Assembly (NCBI GenBank): GCA_902783745.1
Contig: CACZRY010000079.1
Location: 1 to 20,708, forward strand
Reading direction: 5' to 3'
Origin: an uncultured Erysipelotrichaceae bacterium
GTDB taxonomy: Bacteria > Bacillota_I > Bacilli_A > Acholeplasmatales > Anaeroplasmataceae
Length of the DNA stretch: 20,708 nucleotides
In this document: positions 1-7,271 of the stretch, in pieces
Layout: each line of letters starts with the position of its first letter
Position numbering within the stretch: the first letter of the stretch is position 1
Made by a program: the position numbers and the translations under genes
Notes under the pieces: model-generated
What the model was told of the DNA's origin: nothing
The model's input: only the letters and a program-made list of their open reading frames with translations
Database searches by the model: none

Positions 1-402
1 GACCCAAATACACAAGTTGGAGCTTGTATTATTAATGATGATAAAAGAATAATTGGTATTGGCTATAATGGATTCCCACGTGGATGTGATGATAATATCT
101 TCCCGTGGGGAAAGGGAAATAGTTATTTAGACAACAAGTATCCATATGTTGTCCATGCTGAAGCAAATGCGATTTTAAATTCTACAAGAAACTTAAAAGG
201 TTCAACATTATATGTATCACTTTTTCCATGTAATGAATGTGCTAAATTGATAATACAATCAGGTATTAAGCACATTGTTTATATGAATGATAAATATGAT
301 GGTACTGATTCTGATTTAGCATCAAAAAGAATGCTTGATGCCGCAGGAGTAACATACGAAAAAATGAAGGCAATTTCTTTAGAAATTAGAAGTGAGGAAT
401 AA
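1..402 (+). CDS. dCMP deaminase, C-terminal 133 residues (5' end outside window)
   Basis: Zinc-dependent deaminase that converts dCMP to dUMP, feeding thymidylate synthesis in the cytosol. The reading frame is open from the first base to the TAA at 400-402, so the start lies upstream. The cytidine-deaminase core is visible: a VGACII strand, a GYNGFPRGC substrate loop, the HAEANA motif (zinc His and proton-shuttle Glu) and PCNEC (two zinc Cys). The stretch between the substrate loop and HAE, containing WGKGN and DNKYPYV, is typical of the allosteric dCMP deaminase subfamily and separates it from guanine or tRNA adenosine deaminases. ComEB of Bacillus is a related family member, so that label is possible. 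The stop overlaps the next start by one base (TAATG), so it is the upstream visible member of the string of genes ending with rluD. Function is confident from motifs. Full length cannot be judged. Confidence 0.9.
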   Translation, partial: DPNTQVGACIINDDKRIIGIGYNGFPRGCDDNIFPWGKGNSYLDNKYPYVVHAEANAILNSTRNLKGSTLYVSLFPCNECAKLIIQSGIKHIVYMNDKYDGTDSDLASKRMLDAAGVTYEKMKAISLEIRSEE

Positions 403-1433
403 TGCTTTATTTATTAAAAAAATATTGGTATTATTTCGTAATAGTTTTAGCAATTAATATTCCCTTACTGATTTTAACAACTTATAGAACAAATAAATAT
501 ATATTAACTAAAGGTGGAGTTACTGATTTTAGTAACATAGTTGATGTTGATACAGACTATAAAGAAGAAGGTAAATTTCAAACAATTTATGTTCAAGATA
601 TAGAAGGTACAACATTATTTATGAATTTTATTGCATCACTTAATCCTAAAACAATGGAAATAGATGAAAAATCTGATGTTGTTCAATCAATGACAGAAAA
701 TCAATATTATCAAAGCTCTAAGATTCAATATGATTCATCTGTTTATAAATCAATTATAACTGCATATAATTATGCCATATATAAGCATCCTGAATTAGAT
801 ATTGCAATTGATTATTCATTTGATGGATATATGGTTACATATTTTTACCCAAGCGATTGTATATTTAGAACAGGTGATTTAATTAAAGAAGTAAAATCAA
901 GTGATAATGTTATAAAAGCAACATCAGAAAATGAGGATAGCTATAGACAATTCTTTAGTAATTTAAAAGATAATTACTCTAAAGGTGATATATTTAGTAT
1001 CGAAAGAAATGGTGAAATAATTGATGTTATCCCTGAAGATACTTTTAAATTTGGTTATTCGGATTATTATAGTATTAAAAGTACAACACCAAGTTTAAAA
1101 ATAAATGGTAGTAATGTAGGTGGTCCATCAGGTGGATTATTACAATCATTATCTATTTATAATCAGCTTGTCCCAGAAGATTTAACTCATGGCTTATCTA
1201 TTGCAGGTACAGGTACTATTTCATATGATGGTAGCATTGGTGTAATTGGTGGTATAAAAGAAAAAGTACCTACAGCCTTAGATAATAATGTTGATATATT
1301 TTTATGTGTAAGTGGTAATTATAATGACGCTTATGAAGCATATCTTGCGACAAAAGGTCATGAAAAAATGCGTTTAGTTGAAATTAAATATTTTAGCGAT
1401 GCAATTGATTATTTGGAGGCACTTGATATATGA
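402..1433 (+). CDS. Membrane-anchored Lon-like (S16) serine protease, YlbL/SepM type
   Basis: A 343-residue protein with one N-terminal membrane segment (about residues 8-28), a region with weak resemblance to a PDZ domain (about 145-220), and a C-terminal Lon protease domain. The catalytic Ser lies in GGPSGG (Ser243) and the catalytic Lys in GGIKEKV (Lys286). Their spacing of 43 residues is the same as in E. coli Lon (Ser679/Lys722). There is no AAA+ ATPase domain, so this is the ATP-independent extracytoplasmic branch, represented by B. subtilis YlbL and streptococcal SepM, which trims a secreted competence pheromone. The active site is expected outside the membrane; the substrate here is unknown. 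The start ATG overlaps the upstream stop and is preceded by GAGG at about 394-397. The next gene overlaps by 4 bases (ATGA). Family assignment is strong; the biological role is not. Confidence 0.85.
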   Translation: MLYLLKKYWYYFVIVLAINIPLLILTTYRTNKYILTKGGVTDFSNIVDVDTDYKEEGKFQTIYVQDIEGTTLFMNFIASLNPKTMEIDEKSDVVQSMTENQYYQSSKIQYDSSVYKSIITAYNYAIYKHPELDIAIDYSFDGYMVTYFYPSDCIFRTGDLIKEVKSSDNVIKATSENEDSYRQFFSNLKDNYSKGDIFSIERNGEIIDVIPEDTFKFGYSDYYSIKSTTPSLKINGSNVGGPSGGLLQSLSIYNQLVPEDLTHGLSIAGTGTISYDGSIGVIGGIKEKVPTALDNNVDIFLCVSGNYNDAYEAYLATKGHEKMRLVEIKYFSDAIDYLEALDI

Positions 1434-1792
1434 AAAAAATATTAGATGCTATCCAAGAAAAGATGAATGAGGTTGATAATCTAAAGGTATTAAAGAGGAC
1501 AAAAATAATAACATTTTTATTCTCTTTCTTATTTGGATTATTAACTGTTATAGGTTTTATAGGTATAATAGTTAATCTTGCAATATTAGATCAAAAACTA
1601 ATTAAGCTTTATGTATTTTTAATTGCAACATTAATTTTAATATCAATCTTTGTAACATTAGTGTTATATTATAATGGAATATCAAAAGGAAGAGTTAAAG
1701 GTTTATATAAAATTTATCTTTTTGATATAGTAATTATTGCAACATTTATTTATATAATTATGTTAATAATGTTTATGATAGGAGTATTTTAA
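1430..1792 (+). CDS. Small integral membrane protein of unknown function
   Basis: I do not recognise this 120-residue protein. It has a Lys-rich, probably helical N-terminus (residues 1-25, KKILDAIQEKMNEVDNLK) followed by three strongly hydrophobic segments at about residues 27-52, 60-82 and 95-118. Short loops contain basic residues (SKGRVKGLYK between segments 2 and 3). No catalytic motif, Cys pair or signal-cleavage site is seen. It overlaps the protease gene upstream by 4 bases and lspA downstream by 1 base, so it is almost certainly translated with them. The tight packing between a membrane protease and lspA supports a real gene acting at the membrane, perhaps with one of these neighbours, but that is inference from position only. 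Confidence 0.75.
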   Translation: MKKILDAIQEKMNEVDNLKVLKRTKIITFLFSFLFGLLTVIGFIGIIVNLAILDQKLIKLYVFLIATLILISIFVTLVLYYNGISKGRVKGLYKIYLFDIVIIATFIYIIMLIMFMIGVF

Positions 1793-2316
1793 TGAATTTT
1801 ATAATAACAGGTGTAGTATTTTTTATAGTATACTTTTTAGACCAACTAACTAAATATTTAACAGAATTATATGTTACAAGCGAAGGAATTAATTTAATTC
1901 CTGGTTTCTTAACTATTCAAAAGCAATATAACCCTGGTATGGCATGGAGCTTTTTAGATGAGGGAGCAGGTATTATTTTATTAACTGTTGTATCATTTGT
2001 TGCAACAATAGTATTAGGTTATTTTGTTTTAAAAAATGATTGGAAAAAGAAGACATTAAAAAGCTTTGCATTTACATTTGCATTAGCTGGATGTGTTGGT
2101 AATCTATTTGATAGATTTTTAACTATTTTATATAGATATTTCAATATAAATTTAAGACAAGGTGTTGTTGATATGATTCATTTTGAATTCGGTTCTACAA
2201 CATTTAATGTTGCTGATTTCTTTTTAGTAACAGGTCTTTGTCTTTTAGTACTTGAAATAATCATAGATTATTTTAAGAGTAATAAAGTTGAGGATAAAGT
2301 AGATGACAGAAATTAA
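1792..2316 (+). CDS. lspA: Lipoprotein signal peptidase II
   Basis: Membrane aspartyl protease that removes the signal peptide from diacylglyceryl-modified prolipoproteins, cutting just before the lipidated Cys. The 174-residue length and four hydrophobic segments fit the family. Family motifs are present in order: an early Asp in FLDQLTK, NPGMAWSF, then VGNLFDR with catalytic Asp107 and FNVADFF with catalytic Asp142. A ribosome site (AGGAG) precedes the ATG, which overlaps the upstream stop by one base. The C-terminal tail is short and charged. The gene overlaps rluD by 14 bases; the lspA-rluD pairing is common in Bacillota. Likely substrates within this window are the lipoproteins encoded at 3245-3994 and from 20519. 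Confidence 0.95.
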   Translation: MNFIITGVVFFIVYFLDQLTKYLTELYVTSEGINLIPGFLTIQKQYNPGMAWSFLDEGAGIILLTVVSFVATIVLGYFVLKNDWKKKTLKSFAFTFALAGCVGNLFDRFLTILYRYFNINLRQGVVDMIHFEFGSTTFNVADFFLVTGLCLLVLEIIIDYFKSNKVEDKVDDRN

Positions 2317-3211
2317 AATAACTAAGGATTATGTAGGTCAAAGAATTGATAAGGTTTTAGTTGAATTATTAAAAGATAAAACTAGAACAGCAATTCTAAA
2401 GTTAATAGAAGATGGAAATATCTTATTGAATGGTAATACATTTAAAGCATCAACTAAAGCAAAAGAAAATGATGTTATTACAATATTAGATGTTGAAGCT
2501 AAAGAATTAGATATTGAACCTAAAAAAATGGATTTAGATATCGTTTATGAGGATGATGATGTTGCAATTATCAATAAGCCAAAAGGTTTAACAGTACATC
2601 CTGGTGCTGGTAATAATTCTGATACACTTGTTAATGGCTTGTTAGCAGAACTTGATAATTTATCAACGATTAATGGTGTAATAAGACCAGGCATTGTACA
2701 TAGAATTGATAAGGATACATCAGGACTTTTAATGATTGCAAAAAATGATAATGCTTCATTATCTTTAACAAATCAATTAAAGGAACATACTTGTAAAAGA
2801 AGATATTGGGCATTAGTTTATGGTGAATTCCAAGAAGATAAAGGACGAATTAATGCACCAATAGGAAGAGATCCTATGGACAGAAAAAAGATGGGAATAG
2901 TTAGAGATGGTAAAGAAGCAATTACTAATTTTACTGTTTTAAAGCGTTATAAAGGTTATACTTTAGTAGAATGTGCTTTAGAAACAGGACGTACTCATCA
3001 AATAAGAGTTCATATGGAATATATAGGTCATCCACTTGTCGGTGATAAGGTATATGGAAGAAGAAAAGTAATTGGAAATGATGGACAGTTCCTTCACGCA
3101 AAGGTTATAGGCTTTAAACATCCTAGAACTGGTGAATGGATGGAATTTGATTCAGAATTACCTGAATATTTTAAAAACTTCTTAAATACTTTAGAAGAAA
3201 TTAAGAAATAA
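2303..3211 (+). CDS. rluD: Ribosomal large subunit pseudouridine synthase, RluD family
   Basis: A 302-residue pseudouridine synthase of the RluA/RluD family, expected to isomerise uridines in 23S rRNA. An N-terminal S4 RNA-binding domain (about residues 1-75, including GQRIDKVLVELL and GNILLNG) is followed by the catalytic domain. The family signature HRIDKDTSGLL is present with catalytic Asp136, followed by the conserved GRTHQIRVHM segment near residue 230. The ATG lies inside the end of lspA, with GAGG about 9 bases upstream, so translation is coupled. RluD and the closely related RluA/RluC/YlyB enzymes cannot be separated with certainty without comparison; the lspA neighbour favours the Bacillus ylyB/rluD orthologue. 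It is the last gene of its operon, followed at once by a strong terminator. Confidence 0.93.
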   Translation: MTEIKITKDYVGQRIDKVLVELLKDKTRTAILKLIEDGNILLNGNTFKASTKAKENDVITILDVEAKELDIEPKKMDLDIVYEDDDVAIINKPKGLTVHPGAGNNSDTLVNGLLAELDNLSTINGVIRPGIVHRIDKDTSGLLMIAKNDNASLSLTNQLKEHTCKRRYWALVYGEFQEDKGRINAPIGRDPMDRKKMGIVRDGKEAITNFTVLKRYKGYTLVECALETGRTHQIRVHMEYIGHPLVGDKVYGRRKVIGNDGQFLHAKVIGFKHPRTGEWMEFDSELPEYFKNFLNTLEEIKK

Positions 3212-3212
3212 T

Positions 3213-3242
3213 AAAAATGCACTCATGTTCGAGTGCATTTTT
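3213..3242. terminator. Bidirectional intrinsic terminator between rluD and the lipoprotein protease
   Basis: A perfect 12-bp inverted repeat (AAAAATGCACTC / GAGTGCATTTTT) with a 6-base loop (ATGTTC). The A/T ends supply a U-run on both strands. It starts 2 bases after the rluD stop and ends 2 bases before the stop of the minus-strand gene, so it can end both convergent transcripts. Confidence 0.93.
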
Positions 3243-3244
3243 AT

Positions 3245-3994
3245 CTAAACTATAAAATTATTTTTTTCTAAATATTCATTTATTTTATTCATTGGTATGG
3301 CATAAGAATTAATATAATTGTTATTGTTATCTAAAGATGATGAAAAATTAATTCCAATTAACTTAAGATTAGAATCAATAAGCATAGAACCAGAAGACCC
3401 TTCGTTTATATATGCTGTATGCTTAATAACATCAAATGAGATATTACATTCATCACTTGAAACATTATTAGGTATTTCATATTTAGTATATCCTAAATAT
3501 TTACCTAAAGTTAGAATGTTAGAATTATCATTTTTATAACCAATAGATGCTATAACATCACCTATAGAGGTATTATCATTTGAGAATTCAATTGGTGATA
3601 AATCATTTTCTGTTTCAAATGTCAATAATGCTAAATCATAACTTGAATCATTAGATTCATTATATAGGAATGCATTATAATAATTACCGTAATAATCAGT
3701 AATTAAAATATCATAATAGTTATAACTAGAATATAATAAATGATTGTTAGTTAATACATAATATGTATTAATATCTTTTTTTATAATAACACCAGATGCA
3801 GTTTTACTAAAAGAAACATCCGATACTCTGGTTCTTTTAAATGAAACTTTAATAGTAACATTTTTTTCTTTAATTTCATCTGTGATTTTTTCTTCTAACT
3901 CACTATAAAGCTTGTTATAATTTTTACATGACGATAGAATAAAAATGTTTGCAAATATTATAAATAAAAGAAGAAATAATTTTCTTTTTTTCAC
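3245..3994 (-). CDS. Lipoprotein trypsin-like serine protease (S1/HtrA-like, no PDZ)
   Basis: A 249-residue protein with a lipoprotein signal peptide: KKRK, a hydrophobic core, then lipobox L-S-S-C with Cys23 as the lipidation site, so it should be anchored on the outer face of the membrane. The protease fold is shown by a trypsin-like triad: His85 in LTNNHLL, Asp120 in SSYDLALL, and Ser201 in EGSSGS. The YAIPMNKI ending near residue 232 resembles the end of HtrA protease domains. Unlike HtrA/DegP there is no PDZ domain; the protein stops directly after the protease domain. The start is GTG at 3994, because the overlapping ATG is out of frame and runs straight into TGA. An AGGTGA ribosome site lies 4 bases upstream. 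It is monocistronic and divergent from the his operon. Substrate is unknown. Confidence 0.85.
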   Translation of the reverse strand: MKKRKLFLLLFIIFANIFILSSCKNYNKLYSELEEKITDEIKEKNVTIKVSFKRTRVSDVSFSKTASGVIIKKDINTYYVLTNNHLLYSSYNYYDILITDYYGNYYNAFLYNESNDSSYDLALLTFETENDLSPIEFSNDNTSIGDVIASIGYKNDNSNILTLGKYLGYTKYEIPNNVSSDECNISFDVIKHTAYINEGSSGSMLIDSNLKLIGINFSSSLDNNNNYINSYAIPMNKINEYLEKNNFIV

Positions 3995-4009
3995 ATTATC
4001 ACCTAAAAC

Positions 4010-4038
4010 ATTATAGCATTTTTTAATATAAATTAAAA
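4010..4038 (-). promoter_or_regulatory. Promoter for the lipoprotein protease
   Basis: On the minus strand, a perfect TATAAT (4015-4010) is preceded by TGC, giving an extended -10. A weak -35 (TTTTAA) sits 17 bases further upstream. The leader to the GTG start would be only about 10 nt. Prediction from consensus only. Confidence 0.6.
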
Positions 4039-4087
4039 GTAAGCGTTTTCTTTTGAATATTTATTAGTCTTTAATTTAGTATCATTA

Positions 4088-4126
4088 TAGAAAATTATCA
4101 TATTTTATGTTAAAATAAAATATAAT
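4088..4126 (+). promoter_or_regulatory. Promoter region of the his operon
   Basis: The best fit is TAGAAA (4088-4093), a 17-base spacer and an extended -10, TG-T-TAAAAT (-10 hexamer 4111-4116). This -10 region shares TGTTAAAATAAAA with the jetA promoter. A second, perfect TATAAT at 4121-4126 has only a poor -35 (TTATCA, 20-base spacing). Either start gives a leader of about 14-25 nt, too short for a T-box or attenuator, so regulation, if any, would have to act through a DNA-binding protein in the 152-base divergent region. Confidence 0.55.
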
Positions 4127-4146
4127 CGAGTTTGTGGAGGTTTTTT

Positions 4147-5337
4147 ATGAAAAACTATAAACTACATGTTCCTGAAGGATTTAGTGATACAGTTGGTATG
4201 AAGTCCTTAGCAAAAAAGGAAATTGAAAAAAGATGTTATGAACTTTATAGACTTTATGGATATACACCAATTGAAACTCCAGAAGTAGAATACATTGATG
4301 TGTTTTCATTTGATGGTATTCAAAAACCAGATCTATATAATTTAATCAATCGCCAAGGTGAGGTTTTAGCTTTAAGAAATGATATGACATCATCTATTGC
4401 AAGATATGTTGCATCAAATCCTAAGGTTGAAAATGCTGTATTAAAATATTCTTATGTTGCAGATGTATTTAGATATCCAAGATTATATCAAGGAAAGAAT
4501 CATCAATTCAAGCAAGTAGGAATTGAATTGATTGGTAAGTCAAATGAATATTGTGATGTTGAAGCAATATATTTAGCTTATAAATCACTTAAAGCTTGTA
4601 ATGTAAATAATTTTACAATCCATTTAGGAAGTCAAAAATTCTTAGATACATTATTTACTGATTTTGGTATTAATGATGATTTAAAACAAAAATTATTTGA
4701 ATCAATTGAAGCAAAGGATTATGTAACATTAAAGCAAATCTTAAATGATACATTAGATGTTGATAAATCTAAATTCATAATTGATTTAATGCTAAGAGGT
4801 GGACATTTAAGATTTATTGAATCATTAATGTCTAATCTTAAGGGCAAAGAAAGCTATAATGTATTAGATTATTTGAAGAAGATATTTATAATGCTTAAGG
4901 ATTTAGATATCACAAATGTTATTTTTGATTTCTCTATTTATTCTTACGCAAAATATTATACTGGAATTATTTTCCAAGTTTATGTTGATAAAGTTAAAAA
5001 AGCAGTTTTATCAGGTGGTAGAAGTGATTCACTTTATAAATCATTTGGTAAAGATTTAGAGGATATTGGATTTGGACTTGAGATTGATTCTTTAGCAGAA
5101 TATGTATTAGAAAATGATTTAATCGATTTAAAGAAGGTTAAATATTTATCATATTCTGATGCAAACTCATTTGTTACAGCAACAATTAATAATGAAACAT
5201 TTAGAGAAGATGGCATTATTGTATCTGATGGTCATTTTAATTCTTTAGAGGATGCAACTAAATATGCTAAAGAAAATGATTATGATGCTGTAATAGAATA
5301 CAGTAATAATAAGATCCGTCTTTGGGAGGTAAAGTAG
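4147..5337 (+). CDS. hisZ: ATP phosphoribosyltransferase regulatory subunit HisZ
   Basis: A histidyl-tRNA-synthetase paralogue that lacks aminoacylation activity and serves as the regulatory partner of short-form HisG, carrying the histidine-feedback site of the hetero-octamer. The 396 residues begin with the class II synthetase-like fold (LHVPEGFSD, YGYTPIETP, LRNDMTSSIAR), and SGGRSDSLYKSFG appears later. There is no C-terminal anticodon-binding domain of the length seen in true HisRS. The start chosen is ATG 4147, with TGGAGG 6 bases upstream; an in-frame TTG at 4132 overlaps that ribosome site and is unlikely. It is the first gene of the his operon and its stop lies one base before hisG. 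The pairing with a 207-residue HisG directly downstream makes HisZ much more likely than a second HisRS. Confidence 0.93.
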   Translation: MKNYKLHVPEGFSDTVGMKSLAKKEIEKRCYELYRLYGYTPIETPEVEYIDVFSFDGIQKPDLYNLINRQGEVLALRNDMTSSIARYVASNPKVENAVLKYSYVADVFRYPRLYQGKNHQFKQVGIELIGKSNEYCDVEAIYLAYKSLKACNVNNFTIHLGSQKFLDTLFTDFGINDDLKQKLFESIEAKDYVTLKQILNDTLDVDKSKFIIDLMLRGGHLRFIESLMSNLKGKESYNVLDYLKKIFIMLKDLDITNVIFDFSIYSYAKYYTGIIFQVYVDKVKKAVLSGGRSDSLYKSFGKDLEDIGFGLEIDSLAEYVLENDLIDLKKVKYLSYSDANSFVTATINNETFREDGIIVSDGHFNSLEDATKYAKENDYDAVIEYSNNKIRLWEVK

Positions 5338-5338
5338 A

Positions 5339-5962
5339 ATGCTTACTTTTGCGTTATCAAAGGGAAGACTTGCTGATAAAATATTTAAAATGTTAAGAGA
5401 TTTAAATATTGTTGATATCAGTATTGATGATGAGGATAGAAGACTTGTTTTAACAAAAGGTGATTTTAGATTCTTTTTAGCAAAACCAAGTGATGTTCCT
5501 ACATTTGTTGATATGGGTGTTGCAGATATCGGCGTAGTTGGAAAGGATACCTTATTAGAAGAAAATAGAGATATTACTGAAATTCTAGATTTAGGATTTG
5601 GTAAATGTAGAATGTGTGTCTGTGCTCCAAAAGAAAATGGGGACTCTTACAAATTAAAGAGTAATGTTGTTGTTGCAACAAAATACCCAAATATTGCAAA
5701 GGCATACTTCGATTCAGTCCATCAAAACTCTACAATAATTAAATTACATGGTTCTGTTGAATTAGGACCAATTGTTGGTTTATCTGATGTTATTGTTGAT
5801 ATCGTGGAGTCAGGAAGAACACTTAGAGAAAATGGATTAGAGGATGTTACAACAATTCATAATATATCAGCTAGATTAGTTGTTAATAATGCATCATTAA
5901 AGACTAAGTATGAGGATATATTAAATATTGTTAGTAAATTCGAGGACGAATTAAAGAAATAA
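5339..5962 (+). CDS. hisG: ATP phosphoribosyltransferase, short-form catalytic subunit
   Basis: Catalyses the first committed step of histidine synthesis: ATP + PRPP to phosphoribosyl-ATP. At 207 residues it is the short form without the C-terminal regulatory domain of E. coli HisG and therefore depends on HisZ. Visible motifs are the N-terminal ALSKGRL, the ADIGVVGKD strand-loop, and the PRPP-binding DIVESGRTL at residues 154-162. It starts one base after the hisZ stop, with GGGAGG inside the end of hisZ as ribosome site, so the two subunits should be made in balanced amounts. Confidence 0.96.
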   Translation: MLTFALSKGRLADKIFKMLRDLNIVDISIDDEDRRLVLTKGDFRFFLAKPSDVPTFVDMGVADIGVVGKDTLLEENRDITEILDLGFGKCRMCVCAPKENGDSYKLKSNVVVATKYPNIAKAYFDSVHQNSTIIKLHGSVELGPIVGLSDVIVDIVESGRTLRENGLEDVTTIHNISARLVVNNASLKTKYEDILNIVSKFEDELKK

Positions 5963-5976
5963 AGAGGTATAAAAAG

Positions 5977-7266
5977 ATGATTGAGATTATTGAGAAGGAA
6001 AAAGACATTGAAGAATTCTTTAATGTGCTTAAGAAGCGTGGAGCAGTAAATTCAGGAGATTTTTCTGATACTGTAAAGGCAATCGTTGATGACGTTTGCA
6101 AAAATGGTGATGAGGCTTTAATTAAATATACTAAAAAATTCGATGATCCTAATTTTGATATTAAGAATGTTGAAGTTACAAAAGAAGAGCTTAAGGCCGC
6201 ATTTGACTCTTTAACTGACAAGCAAAAGCAAGTTTTATTAAAGAGTAAAGATAGAATCCAAAGCTTCCACGAGCATCAAAAAAGAGATACTTGGATGTAT
6301 GAAGACTCAATAGGCGCAAAGCTTGGTATGCGTTATACTGCAATCGAAAAGGTTGGTGTATATGTACCAGGTGGTAAGGCAGCTTATCCATCATCTGTTT
6401 TAATGAATATTTTACCTGCAAAGGTTGCAGGATGTGAAGAAATTGATATGGTTACACCAGCTGTTGGTGGTAAGGTTAATCCTATTGTACTTGCAGCAGC
6501 ATATGTATGTGGTGTTGATCATGTTTATAAAATCGGTGGTGCTCAAGCAATTGCTGCACTGGCTTATGGTACTGAATCAATACCAAAGGTATATAAGATT
6601 GTTGGACCTGGTAATATCTTTGTTGCGTTAGCAAAAAGAGAAGTTTATGGTCTTGTTGGAATTGATTCAATTGCAGGACCATCTGAAATTACAATTATTG
6701 CTGATGAAACAGTACATCCTAAGTTTGCAGCAGCTGACCTTATGGCACAGGCTGAACATGATGTTTTAGCATCATCAACATTATTTATAACATCTATGGA
6801 AAAGGCTATAGAGGTTAGAAATTGGGTTGAAAAATATTTAAGTACTGCATCAAGAAAAGATATATTAGAAAAATCATTAACAAATTGGAGCAAGATTATT
6901 GTTTGTAAATCTATAGAAGATGCATGCAAATATGTTAATAAACAAGCACCAGAACACTTAGAGATTGCAATGGATGAACCTGAAATTGCATTACCATTTA
7001 TTAAAAATGCAGGTGCAATTTTTATGGGTCACTATTCAGCAGAATCATATGGTGATTATATGGCAGGACCTAATCATGTATTACCTACTGTTGCAACTGC
7101 AAAATTCTTTTCACCACTTGGGGTTGAAGATTTCATAAAGCGTACTTCACTTCAAAAATTAAATAAAGAAGCAGCTTTACAATTAGCAGATGATGTTGAT
7201 ACATTTGCTAAGCTTGAGGGATTAACAATGCATGCCCTATCAGCAGCTGTCAGAAAGGATGAATAA
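5977..7266 (+). CDS. hisD: Histidinol dehydrogenase
   Basis: Zinc- and NAD-dependent enzyme that oxidises L-histidinol to L-histidine in two steps, the end of the pathway. At 429 residues it is close to the E. coli enzyme, and the key residues fall at nearly the same numbers: catalytic Glu326-His327 in APEHLEIA, and zinc ligands Gln258 and His261 (AQAEHD), Asp360 (YGDYMAGPN) and His419 (TMHALS). The segment GVYVPGGKAAYPSSV is also characteristic. An AGAGG ribosome site lies upstream in the 14-base gap after hisG. Nothing is missing or odd. Confidence 0.97.
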   Translation: MIEIIEKEKDIEEFFNVLKKRGAVNSGDFSDTVKAIVDDVCKNGDEALIKYTKKFDDPNFDIKNVEVTKEELKAAFDSLTDKQKQVLLKSKDRIQSFHEHQKRDTWMYEDSIGAKLGMRYTAIEKVGVYVPGGKAAYPSSVLMNILPAKVAGCEEIDMVTPAVGGKVNPIVLAAAYVCGVDHVYKIGGAQAIAALAYGTESIPKVYKIVGPGNIFVALAKREVYGLVGIDSIAGPSEITIIADETVHPKFAAADLMAQAEHDVLASSTLFITSMEKAIEVRNWVEKYLSTASRKDILEKSLTNWSKIIVCKSIEDACKYVNKQAPEHLEIAMDEPEIALPFIKNAGAIFMGHYSAESYGDYMAGPNHVLPTVATAKFFSPLGVEDFIKRTSLQKLNKEAALQLADDVDTFAKLEGLTMHALSAAVRKDE

Positions 7267-7271
7267 TCCCT

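Noticed and set aside
3318..3539. Plus-strand open frame inside the lipoprotein protease gene
   Set aside because: It is antisense to a protein with a full catalytic triad and lipobox, has no ribosome site and no recognisable domain.
3995..4146. T-box or attenuator leader for the his operon
   Set aside because: The leader after either predicted -10 is about 14-25 nt, with no specifier stem, no T-box sequence and no terminator hairpin.
4132..4149. Upstream TTG start for hisZ (adds MWRFF)
   Set aside because: It would place the start inside the TGGAGG ribosome site that is ideally spaced for ATG 4147, and HisZ proteins begin near this ATG.
6191..6929. Several open frames on both strands within hisD
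   Set aside because: They overlap an intact hisD with all catalytic residues, and the predicted proteins are low-complexity or composition-driven.
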